This document shows positions 23,146-48,100 of a stretch of DNA of 64,000 nucleotides, piece after piece (position 1 is the first letter of the stretch; the number at the start of each line of letters is the position of its first letter). Under the pieces are notes generated by a model, which searched no databases, had not been told where the DNA came from, and saw only the letters and a program-made list of their open reading frames with translations. The stretch is from the NCBI GenBank assembly GCA_009760855.2, contig WPIO01000064.1:1416001-1480000 (forward strand). The letters run 5' to 3'. The stretch is from Cristatella mucedo. Lineage: Eukaryota > Bryozoa > Phylactolaemata > Cristatellidae. Both the position numbers and the translations under genes were made by a program.

Positions 23146-24056
23146 GAAGCTTTCGTAGGTGCGACGTCGATCGACTTTATTCGTAGCATCTTATCGTGGG
23201 GAACCCTAACATACAAGCCATAACAGCAAGCAAGCTTATCTCCATCCGCGCTCGGGCATTTGGTTCTCGTTGCCTGTGTGGGTGGCCGCATCGTCGGCGA
23301 ACGCCCAACATCCGCTTGGATTCACTTCTGGGCGAGCCCGAGAGCCCAAACACCCATGACTTTTCCGGCCAACGACAGGTCCTCGAAAGGGGTTTTCGGC
23401 AGATCTGCTTGATCTTTGTTTCCTAATGTCATGGTAGGCATGCGAGCTATGGTGTGTTGACCTGGCACTGAGGTACGGATAATATTAACTGCAGTCGAGT
23501 TCTACGATCGTTTGCATAATTGTGCACATCGAAGCTCCTCTAACGACTCGCGATCGTGCTGCAAGGTGATATCTAATAGCTGAATCGGCCACCACCGGTC
23601 GTGTGACTACGAGGTCTTGCATCTGGTACTTGCGGGGTCTTTCGTGGATTTGTGTGCTGGATAAATTATCTACGGTAGACAGAAAGCCATGAAGCTTCAT
23701 CAGCGAGAATGAAAATAATTTAATTGTAAGCCAAGCTAAACACTCGGCAATTTCGGCAATAGAAAAATGAATCCATCACTGCACCCAGGGCTTAGTGCAG
23801 AGATTGTATGCGTCAGTGGCGAAGTGACATTGTAGAACAGGTGGGAAATCACCACATTAGGCACGGTAAATCATGCAATACCATGTTACCGACACAATAT
23901 GATGAATCATGCACAGCTGCACAATACCGAGCAAAATACCAGCTTCGAAATGTCGGACACCATCAGGCACCTGGGCAGCAGCAGGAGCAGCACAGCACTG
24001 CGACAGTTGAGCAATTACATCACAGCTGGCAGCCACACCGTCTCCTCTGCCATTGG
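23146..24056 (-). other. Region downstream of RTCA, probable 3' UTR in part
   Basis: This lies directly beyond the RTCA stop codon. No unrelated gene is recognisable. A minus-strand ATTAAA at 23724-23719 is a possible poly(A) signal about 330 bp after the stop, which would make 23.7-24.06 kb the 3' UTR. Confidence 0.35.
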
Positions 24057-35809
<11,753 letters not shown>

Positions 35810-35839
<30 letters not shown>

Positions 35840-35878
35840 AGAGATGACGAAAACGGCCTCGCTGTTTCGCTAACGAAC
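35810..35878. promoter_or_regulatory. Shared bidirectional promoter core of RTCA and DBT
   Basis: The minus-strand RTCA start (35839, or 35809 if the second Met is used) and the plus-strand DBT start (35879) are 39 or 69 bp apart with no other gene between. No TATA box is visible. CpG content rises from here into DBT exon 1. AACATGGCAGC over the DBT start resembles a YY1-type site (AANATGGC), which commonly overlaps start codons of housekeeping genes; that is inference. Confidence 0.6.
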
Positions 35879-36125
35879 ATGGCAGCTCTGGGGAAGCATA
35901 CGTGGGTTGCGGCGGCGCTTCGCCGTTCGCTGAGCCGTCCTCATGGCTCCTGCGCTGTAGCGGTACGTGCACTACCGCAGACCTTTGGACGCGCTTCTGT
36001 AGAGAGATTCGGTGCGGCCTGCTTCGCGTCGCTGCGATGTGCGTTCGCACGTCCGCATCGCCTTGCCCGGCGCACCGCTCGGGCGCCCGTCAGCTCGCGC
36101 GCGCTGCACGCTTCGCGGCGGCATC
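35879..36125 (+). CDS. DBT: DBT exon 1 (mitochondrial presequence)
   Basis: Encodes [20 protein letters not shown] through RALHASRRH, with many Arg and one acidic residue, typical of a mitochondrial presequence. The donor chosen is CATC|GTATTC (phase 1), which fits exon 2 phase and gives RALHAS just before the mature start, a common presequence ending. A stronger-looking donor at 35963 (GCG|GTACGT, phase 0) would need an unseen extra exon. Confidence 0.7.
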
Positions 36126-39100
36126 GTATTCGCGCGAGGCTTTAAGCGAGTCTTGCGCTTTAATAGGAGATGCCATTTAGCGCGGCGTTACGAGGCTGCT
36201 CTCGGTTGAATCGAGAAACGAGCTTTATATTTGGGCGGCCCGACCACGGCGCCGGGGCAGCGGCGTTGGAGGGTTGGCTTCGCGCACCGCTCGCGCGTCC
36301 TTTTTCAAATTGTCACCTCGCACGGCAGCAAAGAGCAGCGCGGCGCTCGAGGAGGAAGAGGTGAGCCGTAATGGCTCATTAGGTAAGGCGGTTGCTTTTC
36401 ACGACCTCGGCCCCGAGGTCCTGGGCTCGAATCCCGCAGTGGGCGATCCTTTATAGCCAATGCAAGCGTGCTAATAGCCGTAAAGGCTCTTTGCAAAAAG
36501 AGGCTGTTAAATCAGCTAGAGGAGGAGGCCACGTGGTAATTTGCCAATAACCCGCGGCCGGCGAAGCTAGGATTGTCTCTGCGGCTGGCAGTTCGGCTAC
36601 CCTCGCGTATGGGGAGCGATCGACTGTTAAGTAAGCAAGTACAGATTGGCTGATTAAGCAGCCTCATTTATGTAGCGGGGAAAGACCGTTAGCGGCTCTT
36701 ACCCCGCTTGCAGTGGGCAAACTTAAAGAACTGTGCCGCTGAGCTGAAGTAATCGTCCATCTCTGGTGATGGATCCACACGACCAACAGCTCTCATCCGG
36801 TCGCCCGAATTGCTGACGACTTGATGATCGCCAGGCTGCCCGCCGTTCACTGTGCTGTGAGGTCTAAAATATTTATAGTGTGTGTTTGTGTGTGTGCGCG
36901 AGCGATCGGTATCAAAAGACCTCAAGCCTCACGCTCCTGCTGCCGGGTAAGCTGACGATGCGTTTACTTTTTGGGCTCACTGATTAGTCGCCCTGGCTCT
37001 GCATTTGGCTGAGGCCGCTCAACCCTCTGTCGGGTGTGTGTTTCGCTCTCCTTGTGTAACCGAGTACGATGAGCGAGCAAGTGTACAGGGCCCTGCATTG
37101 GCCGGCTTTGTTAAAGCTGGCGTCTCATGCTCGGTCCGTTACAGTCGGTACGTAGCCGTGCACCAAAAAAACGCCCTATCCAAGAGGACCGACATGGGCA
37201 GCAGCTGCTGCTGCTGCTGCTGCTCGGCAGGCAGCAACCGCCGTCGGTTCGCATTACCACTTTGCCACACTCGCGGTAACCGATGATGCTGCTGCATCGA
37301 TGGTGTGCATTGCCACTGTTTAAAAAATCATGTGTAACAATAAGCCTTCTTACGTTTACTTGTGACCTTGCCCGGATAGAGATTTGGTCCTCATAGGGTG
37401 CCACATAACGCCTTATGATTATGTTAATATTATTACTTGAGAGCTGTTCGTCCAAGGAAGAGTTGGTTGGAAAGGATTGCAAGCCTGCAAAGTATAACTG
37501 TCAAAGGCATGCTGCCCTGCTGTGTTAGCGTGAATGCAGCCCAAAGCAGCTCAAAATGTGCAGGACACACTCAGCACGTCACCACATTGCCTGGTTGCAG
37601 TGCTACGTCACCACATTGCCTGGTTGCAGTGGCAAGCTCTCTGGCGCTGGGGCTTAGGACGTGATGCTCTGCTTGAGTTAGTTGGTCCTCTGCTAAAGGA
37701 ACGCCTCATTAGACCGACAAGGGTTTGTATGGAAAGCCACTGCACAGTGGCTGAAGAAGTCCTAGTTAACTAGTGAGCACAGTTAGGCTTCGTTAGGCCG
37801 ATTGGACTTCCGTGTTCCGCGCATATCGTCTGTGGTTAGCTACTCGGGCTGCAAGCATGTGACTTCGCTCTCTGGTGCCACGGCCTTGACCGCTGCAGGC
37901 CCCCCTGCCGTTTGCTTGCTGGCAAACCTGACTGTGAGCCGGGCACTTTGTCAGCTCGGAAATCTGGCCCACCTCGAGCGTAGGCTTTCTTTCGTAAGCT
38001 AGGCGCGAGCTGGCAGCTCGAGCGTAGCCTGCCAGAAGCCGAGGCACCCGTTCAAGACTGGACAGATGGAGGTTGAGCTCTGGCGAGCGCTCGATCGTAG
38101 CCGCACCGTGAAAGGTCGCGCTGGCCTGCGCACGCGGGGAGCAATGTCGCACCGTCCTGTCTCGGTGTCCTCATCGGCTGGGAGCTGCTGTTTGCGACCA
38201 TTCAACGTTGCGGACACTGCGGGCTGCGTATGCGTGACTTGTGTGCTTCGATGGGCGATTCACTGCACGTTGCCGATGTGTCAAAACCACTGGCTCCTAT
38301 CGCCTTCTAGGCTCCTAAGCTGCATCAGACGGGAGCCACTCCATGCCGACCACAAGCGAGAGGCCACAGCGGTGGCAGCAGCGGAAGCCTGTGCAGCTCA
38401 CCATCCGCCGTCGTGTTCTGTCGTCGTGTGCACCTGTCACCTGGTATGGTCCTTGCGCCTCGATCGATCGCTGGCAAGCATTTGCGAGGAGCTTGATGAG
38501 AGTGAACCCACTGCTCGTCATGCTCGCCTAAATGTGTTTGCTACATCGCGTGCATGATCCTCTTACATGACTGCCGTGTGCATGCTCTTCAGTCATCTGG
38601 ATCATATGCTGGTTTGTATTTTTTGTATGCTAGCGTATTTGCTTTGCACTTGAACATGAGTGAGCTCTTGTACTCAACTTGTAGATACTTGTTTTTTGCT
38701 GCAATGTAATGTAACCGTGCTGTGTTGCTATCCTCTAACTGTGTATTTGATTGTGCCAGCACACTATTCTTTTTATTAGATATACCTTTATTATGTAAAC
38801 TTAGACGCAAAAGCATCTTCGAGGGCTCCCCATACCTCCGCCAAGCAGTTATTTCGGCAGCCGATTTACTTAGTCTTCGGCTAACAGTGATTAAAACCTT
38901 TGCATGGAGTGTTCTTGTATTTTCTATTATGAGAACCAAGGTTATACATGCACAAATAGATGCTCACCTCAATAGGATGTTGGACTGCCCTCTTCTGTGT
39001 AGTGTCTCGTATTTGCTGGGACGTCGACCCATCTGGAGTCCGACCAAATACCTGCACTTTAGACGGCAAGACATGGTTCTCGGCTCTGTGACTGCTTCTA

Positions 39101-39375
39101 CCTGACTCTCACAAATGCTCTGTACGGTCGAAATCAGGAGATCAGCTAGGCCAACTAAGGACTTGGACACCTGAGTTTGCAAGGAATCGCTTTGTTACCT
39201 TGCAGTATGCTTGGGCTCATTCATTATTTGCCAAAGTGGTCCTCCCCCAGTAGAGCTCTGGCACAGGGCAAATCAACATTTTTGATGACCTCTGTGAACA
39301 CGTTCTTGTCCATAACTCATTAATTCGGTGCAGAAGAGTTCAGATGATATGTGTGTATGTATGTGTGTGTATATA

Positions 39376-39421
<46 letters not shown>

Positions 39422-41990
39422 GGCATATTCATATGCACGGTGTGTATTCTGTTTATGTCACTCTGTGCACCTTATCAAGATATAAGCTCTCATGTTTCTT
39501 TTTTAATGAACTCCTAGCCATCAGGATACACCAGAACATATGATTCTCGTCAGTTGGCAGTACTCTGGTCTTATCTCTGTGGTAAAGGCTTTTCACTTCC
39601 CGACCCAGGCCCTGGATTTGAGTTCTGCAGCCGGCAATGCTTTATTGACCACTGTGCTCCTATATAAATAAAGCTGCTAAATCAGCTAATGTTTTCTTTC
39701 AATTGTTGTACATGGTGCAGGCTACCTATTTTGCCGGCTCACCAAGTTCTAAAACATGCTAAATGAGCCTATTGTTAAGGGTTTCCGGCACAACTTTCGG
39801 CTTCAAACAGTGTTGCCATTTTCAAAGGATTCTATTTTGGTCAGAACATTGATAAATAAGGTTTACTGCATGCGCTAAATATCCCCTTTCAAAAAGTCTG
39901 AATATCTATGCCTGGGATATTCTCAGTAATAATCAAACGTTTGAAGCAAGCTATTTTTGCATGTGAAACTCTCGGCCACATTTTTCGAGACGAAACCAAC
40001 GATGACGTGGTTGAAAGAAAAAATTGCCCTCTGTCTTTTTTAAGAATCAATGCATTAAAGAATCCTTAAACTATTTAAACTATTTCTTAGGTCTTGACTC
40101 ACACGTTTTGACGCATTCGTGCATTCAATAGAGTATTCATCTCGCAATCTCAGTAGACACTTTTTAATGCCTTCAGATCACCGTGGTTTTGGTATCTCAC
40201 GTGGCTACTAAGATGTATGTATCTCAACAGATTTTAACGATTCTGCTGATCTTGTTTAATCAGGAAACACAGTTAAACTGTCTCTAGGCTCTAGTTGTGA
40301 TTTCCTTTAATCGCTGACAGTGATTTTCCTATGTTGACCATTCTGGATGAAGTACTCGACGCAATTGTTAAGCTGCATCTTTCGAGAGTGAGACGCTTGT
40401 CACATCATAACCAAATCTTACTTCACCATTTCTGATGGTTCCACCAAAAACGAGCTACTGTTTGTGTACCGTTGTTGAAACCGCCAGACGAGCTGATTTG
40501 CATTTGCACCCAGTATGCAATCCGAGGTTTCAGCGTGTGTAATTATCAACCACTACTGCTTTCTGGACCATGCATCCCTTGCGCTGACGGAATATCAGTG
40601 TTCTTAAATATATACGCAAGTAGTGTTCTGCATTCATTATCCTCTGCACCCAGTGCAAGCTGCCTACACAGCTGTGCCGAAGCAGCCTCATAGCATTGCT
40701 CCCTCATCCACCGACACACATAGTTGACGGTATTTTTGGAGGCTAACATGTAAGTACGACCCCATCCTTTCGTCTGTGCACTCTCTCGGTATCCCAGTTA
40801 ACAAGAGATGAGCATGTAACGGTAATGTAACCTAATGTATCTCTGTCTGTAACTCCACAAAGTCATAAAGACCATGTGGGTGTTACGCAGGAGAGTTTTG
40901 TATAGCGCACTCACAGCCTAAGCGGCTTTCGGTACGCATTCGGTAGCCAACAGACTTCGTCTCACACAAACAAAGAGAAAGTGGGAAGCATAGCATAGTC
41001 AGGATAGCAGTTGAGGTAGTGATTAGCATGGAAATAGCAGCTCAGGACCGCTGAAAGCGATGAGCCATAGTCGGCGGCAGAAAAGTAGTTGTCATTGTGT
41101 AAGAGTTGTGGAAGCGAGTTCCACAGTCTAGGACCTGCAGAGCTAAAGCTTCTGTCGCCAACTGTCTTTAAGCGGAGGAATGTACTGGGACTCGTCAGTC
41201 CAGAGAAGCTGCTAAGCTTCCAGCTCGTGCACTATTCACGGCAAGCCTCGTGCACTTAGCCTTCTGTACACAGGGCCGAATAGCTGCTTCCTTTTAGCGT
41301 CGCTGGATTGTGTCCTCAGGCCTGGTGCTCATCGAAAAAGGACTTTACCAGAGCTGTTTGTCGTAGCAGTGGGTCACTAGTGATTTGTTCTCTGTATGCT
41401 CGTTCTTGCGGACCGTATCTACATGTTAGCCCTAATCATGTCACACCTAACAATGCTATGGTTGATGACATTGGGAACGGTACCACTAATCATTTGGTCA
41501 CGCTGTCTTGATAGCGTAAAGTGTCTATACTGTAAAGTGTCTAGAAAGCGATTCAGTTATCTGAGAGTGCTATACAAATGCATTATTATTAATATTAAGT
41601 TATTGCTAGTCAAGCAAGTTGGATTTCAAAGCTCAAATAATCTGCTTGGGGTTCGTTACATTTGGCTGCAAGACAACGACCCTGAGTGCACTGACAGGCT
41701 AGTGGAGTACCTTTTTTTTTTACGAATCCTTTACCGTGCTAATGCAGTTGCCCAGCCCTGCACCTGATGCGAACCCCTTAGAACGACTGTGGCGCGATAT
41801 CGGTTGGCAGCTCAGGCAGGGTATTCGGTCTACATCAGTACCTGAGCTTTTCACTAAAATTCAGGCTCTCTGGAATGTGTTACCCTAGAAGAGACACCGA
41901 AGAAGCATGTAGCCTCTTTGCCTGGCCAGATAAGTGAAGTCATCGACAATCGATGTTGGGTGAAGTCAAGCTAAACTCATATATATATAT

Positions 41991-42088
<98 letters not shown>

Positions 42089-42093
42089 TAGCA

Positions 42094-42136
<43 letters not shown>

Positions 42137-45100
42137 GACGATAAATATTTTCACATGTATGGCTGGTATCCTAGAAAATCCTCCTGTTACCGAATGCAGT
42201 CATGGCAGCTGTGGCCATACTGCAAGGATTTTTGCAGCTGAGTGTATGTTCAGTTGTCTGTACTGCAATTTTAGTTTTAAAGGGCTACTGCTCAATGTCG
42301 GCAGTGCTTCAAAAGACCATTGTAAGTGTAACTACGATCAGGGTTATGACCTTCGAACGGATTTTGTGAGAAAGAGAGACAACTGGATAGCTCTACTGAG
42401 GGAGGGCCAGGGTAAGGATGTCAAGCTTGTTTAGAAGGCATAAGCAGTGTATAAGAGCAACTGGGGCATCAGCAGCAATGAAGGTGGTATGCCGAAGTTG
42501 TTAGCTTCTGGAACAGCAGCCGAACGCCTTTACGGTGGCGGGTTCCATTTCAATGCTGGTCTTTCTTGCTGTGTGAGCAAGATCAACATCGCAAGGAAGA
42601 AAACTTATTTACATGTGAAATCTTCATAAATGTTTTTTCTTAATTAAAGAGATTGCATTAGTTATAAATAGTTAAATAAAATAGTGGAACAATGCAAAAT
42701 AGCTTGTCCTTGCCACTAAAACATGTAAGCTTTAACTTAAACTGAGACGTGTGACAGGCAAATGGCCGAGTAGGAACATGTGTATGTGTAATGAATTATT
42801 GAGCATAGACCTATATAGCACTCGCTGCCAGACCAGCTGGGCCACCGAGGTGCTTCACAAGCATCAAGGCTGGTGTCCTTTCATCAAGGAAGTCTGCTGC
42901 TGAACTTGTCCAGATGCATTTAAATGCGACCCCTTCCTTCCCCCCTAGAAACTGGCAAACCATAAGAAAGCAGAACCACACGATGGTAGCCACTAAAAAT
43001 GCTCCTATGAAAGTCCAAGGAAACTGCTTGCCTTTCAAGCGGGTCTCTAATGAAAACCATTCACATGTCTAGATAGTGTCAGAGACGTGAGTTTCGACTC
43101 AGCTGTTGAATGCAACCACTTTGGAAGCTGGGTGCGACCTGTTCCGACAGCTGGGACACGTGTGTACTAGCATATTAAGTTCGTACTGTCGTGTGCAGGC
43201 CCAGCATGCACTCGAGCCAAGATTGCTTTATCGTGCTAGCTACACGACGAATGGCGCTGAAAGGAGGCATGCATCCTCTCCCTCTCTCCACACACACACA
43301 CACATACACCCCGAAGTATGATGAAGCTGGAGAGTGTGTGTGGGCATGTGTGCATAAATAGTAATCAATAAACATCAGCTGATTTAACAGCCTCATTTGT
43401 ATGGCGGCAGAAGAGATTTGACGGCTGTCACCACCGCTTGCAGTCGGCAGTAAAGAATTGCCTGCCACGGGATTCGAACTCACGGCCGCGGTCCTGAACG
43501 GTGAGCACCTTATCGTCTGGTCCGTCACGGCTCTATCGCTCGGTTCCTCTATCGTTTGCAGTTCTGTGCCAGAAAGTCGTACCATTCCTCCTTTCGGATA
43601 TCGGCGAAGGCATACGAGAGGTGCAGGTCAAGGAGTGGTAAGACCTCCCGCTGTCGCCGCCGCTGCTCCTGCCGAAGCCGCCGCTGGTGGCTCTGCAGAG
43701 GAGATGCTGTTCGGTCTGATCGCCGTGTTGATCGGTTTTGGTCTGATCGCCGAGTTGGTCCGAGGCGCCGAGCTGAACCGCTGAAGCCTCGGGCACTCGG
43801 TGCAGAGCGATTCCCTCGGCTCCAGCAGTCGTGCTGCCTGTCTGTAGAGGAAAGCCTGTCCGAGAGCTAGATAGCTAGTTGCTCACTTTTATAATAATAA
43901 TAATATTGCACTTGATAAAGCACCCTCAGAGAACTTAATCTCTTTCTAGGCGCTTTACATTTGCTGCAAAATGGAAATGCAATTGAATGGTAAGCAAAAT
44001 CATGCTCGAATAACAAACAAAAATAATAATATAGTTAGGGGTGACATGCACAGGGTCAGCATGCAAATGTGGTTAGTGGCAGCATGAACAGTGTCAGCAC
44101 GCATAAGCACATCGAGGACGAATCACAAGGACCCACTAAATGCTGTCCTAAATAGGTATGTTTTTAAGTTTCTTTTAAATGTGGTCAGGTCAGGGGATGT
44201 TCTGATGCAGGTCGGGAGGGAGTTCCAGGCTGTGGGAGCATACGAGCTAAATGCACGGTCTCCAAAGGATTTAAGGTTTGTACGAGGTATTTCTAGACTG
44301 TTGGATTCCGAAAAGCGAGTGGTACGATGCTTTGCCTGATGGGGTAGTATATCTGAAAGATAGGCTGGAGCCATAGAATGAAGAGACCTAAAAGTGAGCG
44401 ACAAAACCTTGAAGTCAATCCGTTGCTTGACTGGTAACCAGTGCAGGTCGGCGAGAAGTGGAGTAATGTGGCAACTGCGACGCTCACGACAGACAAGCCT
44501 AGCTGCAGAGTTTTGCACCAGCTGCAATCGCCTGATCGCACATGCTGGTAGGCCAGTAAGCAGTGAGTTGCAGAAGTCGAGACGAGATGTCACGAATGCA
44601 TGGACCAACTTGGACGTGGTATCCTTATCTAAACAAGCCCTAATTTTAGAAATGTTATGAAGCTGAAAATAGGCTGATTTGACTGGAGCTGATGTGGTCG
44701 TCTAACGAGAGGTCGCTTTGGAATATGACACCTAGATTTCGAGCTGATGCAACTGGAGATATGCTGGCAGAGCCAATTTTGAAAGTCAGCCTTTCCAATT
44801 TCTGAATAACACTAGGTTTGCCCATAACTAGTAAGTTAGTTTTATCATCGTTTAGTTTTAGAAAATTTGCTGCCATCCATGATCGGATGTCATCAATGCA
44901 TGCAGCAAGTGAGTTGAGAGAATTTGAGGTGCTCGAAGGCTGGGAGGGATCAAAGCAAAGGTACAACTGAGTGTCATCTGCATAGAAGTGAAAGCCTAGA
45001 TTGTGCTTGGCAATCACATCAGCGAGAGGGAGAGTATAAACGGTGAAAAGGACCGGACCTAGCACAGAGCCCTGAGGTACTCCATATTTTAGAGGTTCTT

Positions 45101-48100
45101 CAGATGATCTTTGTCCATTCACGTCAACACTCTGGAGTCTCCCACTTTTAGGTCCCTTCATTCTATGGCTCCAGCCTATCTGTCAGATATACTACCCCAT
45201 CAGGCCAAGCATCGTACCACCCGCTTTTCGGAATCCAACAGTCTAGAAATACCTCGTACAAACCTTAAATCCTTTGGAGACTGTGCATTTAGTTCATATG
45301 CTCCCAAAGCCTGGAACTCCCTCCCGACCTGCGTCAGAACATCCCCCGACCTGACCACATTTAAAAGGAACTTAAAAACACACCTATTTAGGACAGCATT
45401 TAGTGGGTCCCTGTGATTCGTCCTTTTTGTGCTTATGCATGCTGACACTGTGCATGCTGCCACTAACCATATTTGCATGCTGACCCTGTGCATGTCACCC
45501 CTAACCATATTATTCATTTCGTTTGTTTTTCAAGCATGATTTTACTTACCATTCAATTGCATTTCACTTTACAGCAAATGTAAAGCGCCTAGAGAGAGAT
45601 TAAGTTCTCTGAGGGCGCTTTATCAAGTGAATTATTATTATTATTACTAGTGAGCCGGGCTTGCTAAGTGTCCGAAGCATGCAAGTCGATCTGGTTGCGA
45701 CCTGTTATGAATGCCAGGGCTTTTGGGCGTGACATGTGAACCACCAGTGCATGTGCGACGCTGCTCGGATTGCATCTCGGATTTTCTGCTTTTTTTTTTA
45801 GTCGCTAATTTGTATCTGGGTGCAGTGCTTGCTGCCTTTTCACCATATGATCCACTGGACACCTTGGTCACAGTGACTAGACTGGCTATTACAAAAGCTG
45901 CTACGTGACTGGTAATTGGGAGATAAACCTGTGCCCAGTCATTTCTCAAACACTTCAAGTTCCTAAGACGTTGGGCCACAGTGTGGCCGGCGTAATAATG
46001 TATGTATGTATGTATCCTCCTCTGTAGCACCACAAACCCACAGAGACTAAGCAGATTTTACACACTCAACGCCTAATCGACTTTCGGTGCACATCCGGTA
46101 GCCAACAAACTATATCTCATGCAACAAAGGAAAACTGAGAAGCATAGCTGAGTCAGGAGAACATCGTGGAAGTGTGTAACGTGGAAGTAGCAGCTCGTAA
46201 CGACTGGAAAAGATGTGCCACAGTCGGCAGCAGGAGAATAGATGTGCTTGCATAAGAATGAGTTGTTGAAGTGAGTTCCACAGTCTAGGACCTGCAGAGC
46301 AAAAAGAAAAAAACTTTTTTCCAATTGGCGTTAAGCGAACAAATGGAACAGCTAATTTATTGTCCTTGGGAGATCTGGGTGCAGGAGGAGGGTGAAACCG
46401 ATACAGCAGTTCAGCTAGGTATGGAGGAGCCAAGACATGGTGGGCCTTTTTGGTCAGCGTAAGAACTGTACTCTGTATAAGTTGAGTGAGCTTGTGCAGA
46501 TGTGACTGCAGAAAGCGCAGGGAGTCAGCTCCGCCAAACGACACCGACTCCTTCGAAACCATCATGTGAGCATACTTGTTGAGAGCAGTCCCAAAGTTAC
46601 AGTTAGAGTTCAATGATGGGATCGAGGCTGTTCGGCTGCATCTGGGTGGAGATAGAGTAGACCTGCATCACCAACATATTTAAAAAATCTCTGTATCAAT
46701 GCTTTTTAAGTTGTGTTGCTGACAAGCTTGTTGCTGCCGTAGTAATGTTAAAGAACCTGAACAGTAAACGAGATTATTGAGCAATGGTCCAAGATGTTGA
46801 GCAGGCTAACAACAAAGTCACTGGGTCAGATATTCTCTATGATGACGAGATCAGAATTTGGCCATCCATGTGAGTTACATAGCAAACATGTTGGACCAAT
46901 CCGAAATTCTCTAGACCGTCAAGAAATGATCGAACCTGACTGTTAGTACGGTCATCAACGAGAATCTTTAAAATCTGCAATAAACAGCAGCCTGTAACAC
47001 GGTAACTTTTGGTGATGAACTCGATAAGGTCTTCTGTGAACTAGTTTAAACAGCCGGGAAGAGGGTCGGTAGATTTCAGCGATCGATAGGGATCTGGTAG
47101 CAGCAGATTCAAACGATGACCCATGAGAAAATATGAAGGTGTTTAGCCAAGCAATTCGAAAGAAACAGCAGAAACCCCATCACCTACTTTGTCAGACCCC
47201 ATTGGTTGGTGAGAATTCGAGGCCCGGGTGGGATGGTCTCAGATATGTGGCTACTAAAGCAGGGCAACATCCTTGTCTCGGCCAGAGGAAATGCACTGAG
47301 CTTCTCTTGAACAATCTGGTCACGAATAAGTAGCCCTGTGGTTTTTGGTCGGTGGACATTTAACTGATCTGTGTCTCTGTCTTGCTTGAAAGGATCGGGT
47401 TCGGCTAGCATGGCTAGCCTTTTGTGGCCGACTGTGACTGCAAGTCTAGGTGAACGATGCATTTCTTGGTGGGCTAACGCCTTAGTTCGGCTGATCAAAT
47501 GGTCTTCAGTCTAAACGGCAAGTAGCCGAGGCACTAGTGGAGAGGAGTTGGCTGGCACGGAACACTAATTAATTATGGTAGGCAGCTCACAATTCATGCT
47601 GTTGAACAGGTTACTGGGGGGGGGAAGACTAGTATCGCCATTACAAGACAACCGTTCCTGGCCTTCCTAAGCCTAGCTGCAGTAGCTTACAGGCCATGTT
47701 CAGCTCCTCAAATGTGGCAAATGATCACCTTACCGGTTGTATGTGCTTCTGAAAGGCCGGTCATTATGGAGAGCTGCATGTTCTATGTTGCAGGAATTAT
47801 TGCTTGTCGCCTTGTTTTCGTCTTAGGTTTGTCAGAGAAGGAGATCGAGTGGCACAGTTTGACAGTATCTGTGAAGTCCAAAGTGACAAAGCCTCGGTCA
47901 CCATCACGAGCCGATATGATGGCATCGTACGAAAGCTTCACTATGGAGTAGATGCTGTTGCTTATGTCGGCAAGCCCCTCATTGATATTGAACTTAACAC
48001 AGATGATGGGGGTAAGTAACTTGCAAACTCAAATCGTTGTGTCCCTCTAAGGGGGGAAGTGGTGGTTTCGGTGAGTATGGCCTGAGTGAGGCTGGGCATC

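Larger units (their letters stand above)
36126..43561 (+). other. DBT intron 1, unannotated remainder
   Basis: A 7.4-kb intron. Outside the SINE, LINE, Tc1-like and microsatellite pieces listed separately, 36725-37195, 37440-39340 and 39690-40815 show no gene or repeat I recognise. A short (CTG)n run lies at 37202-37222. Confidence 0.4.
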
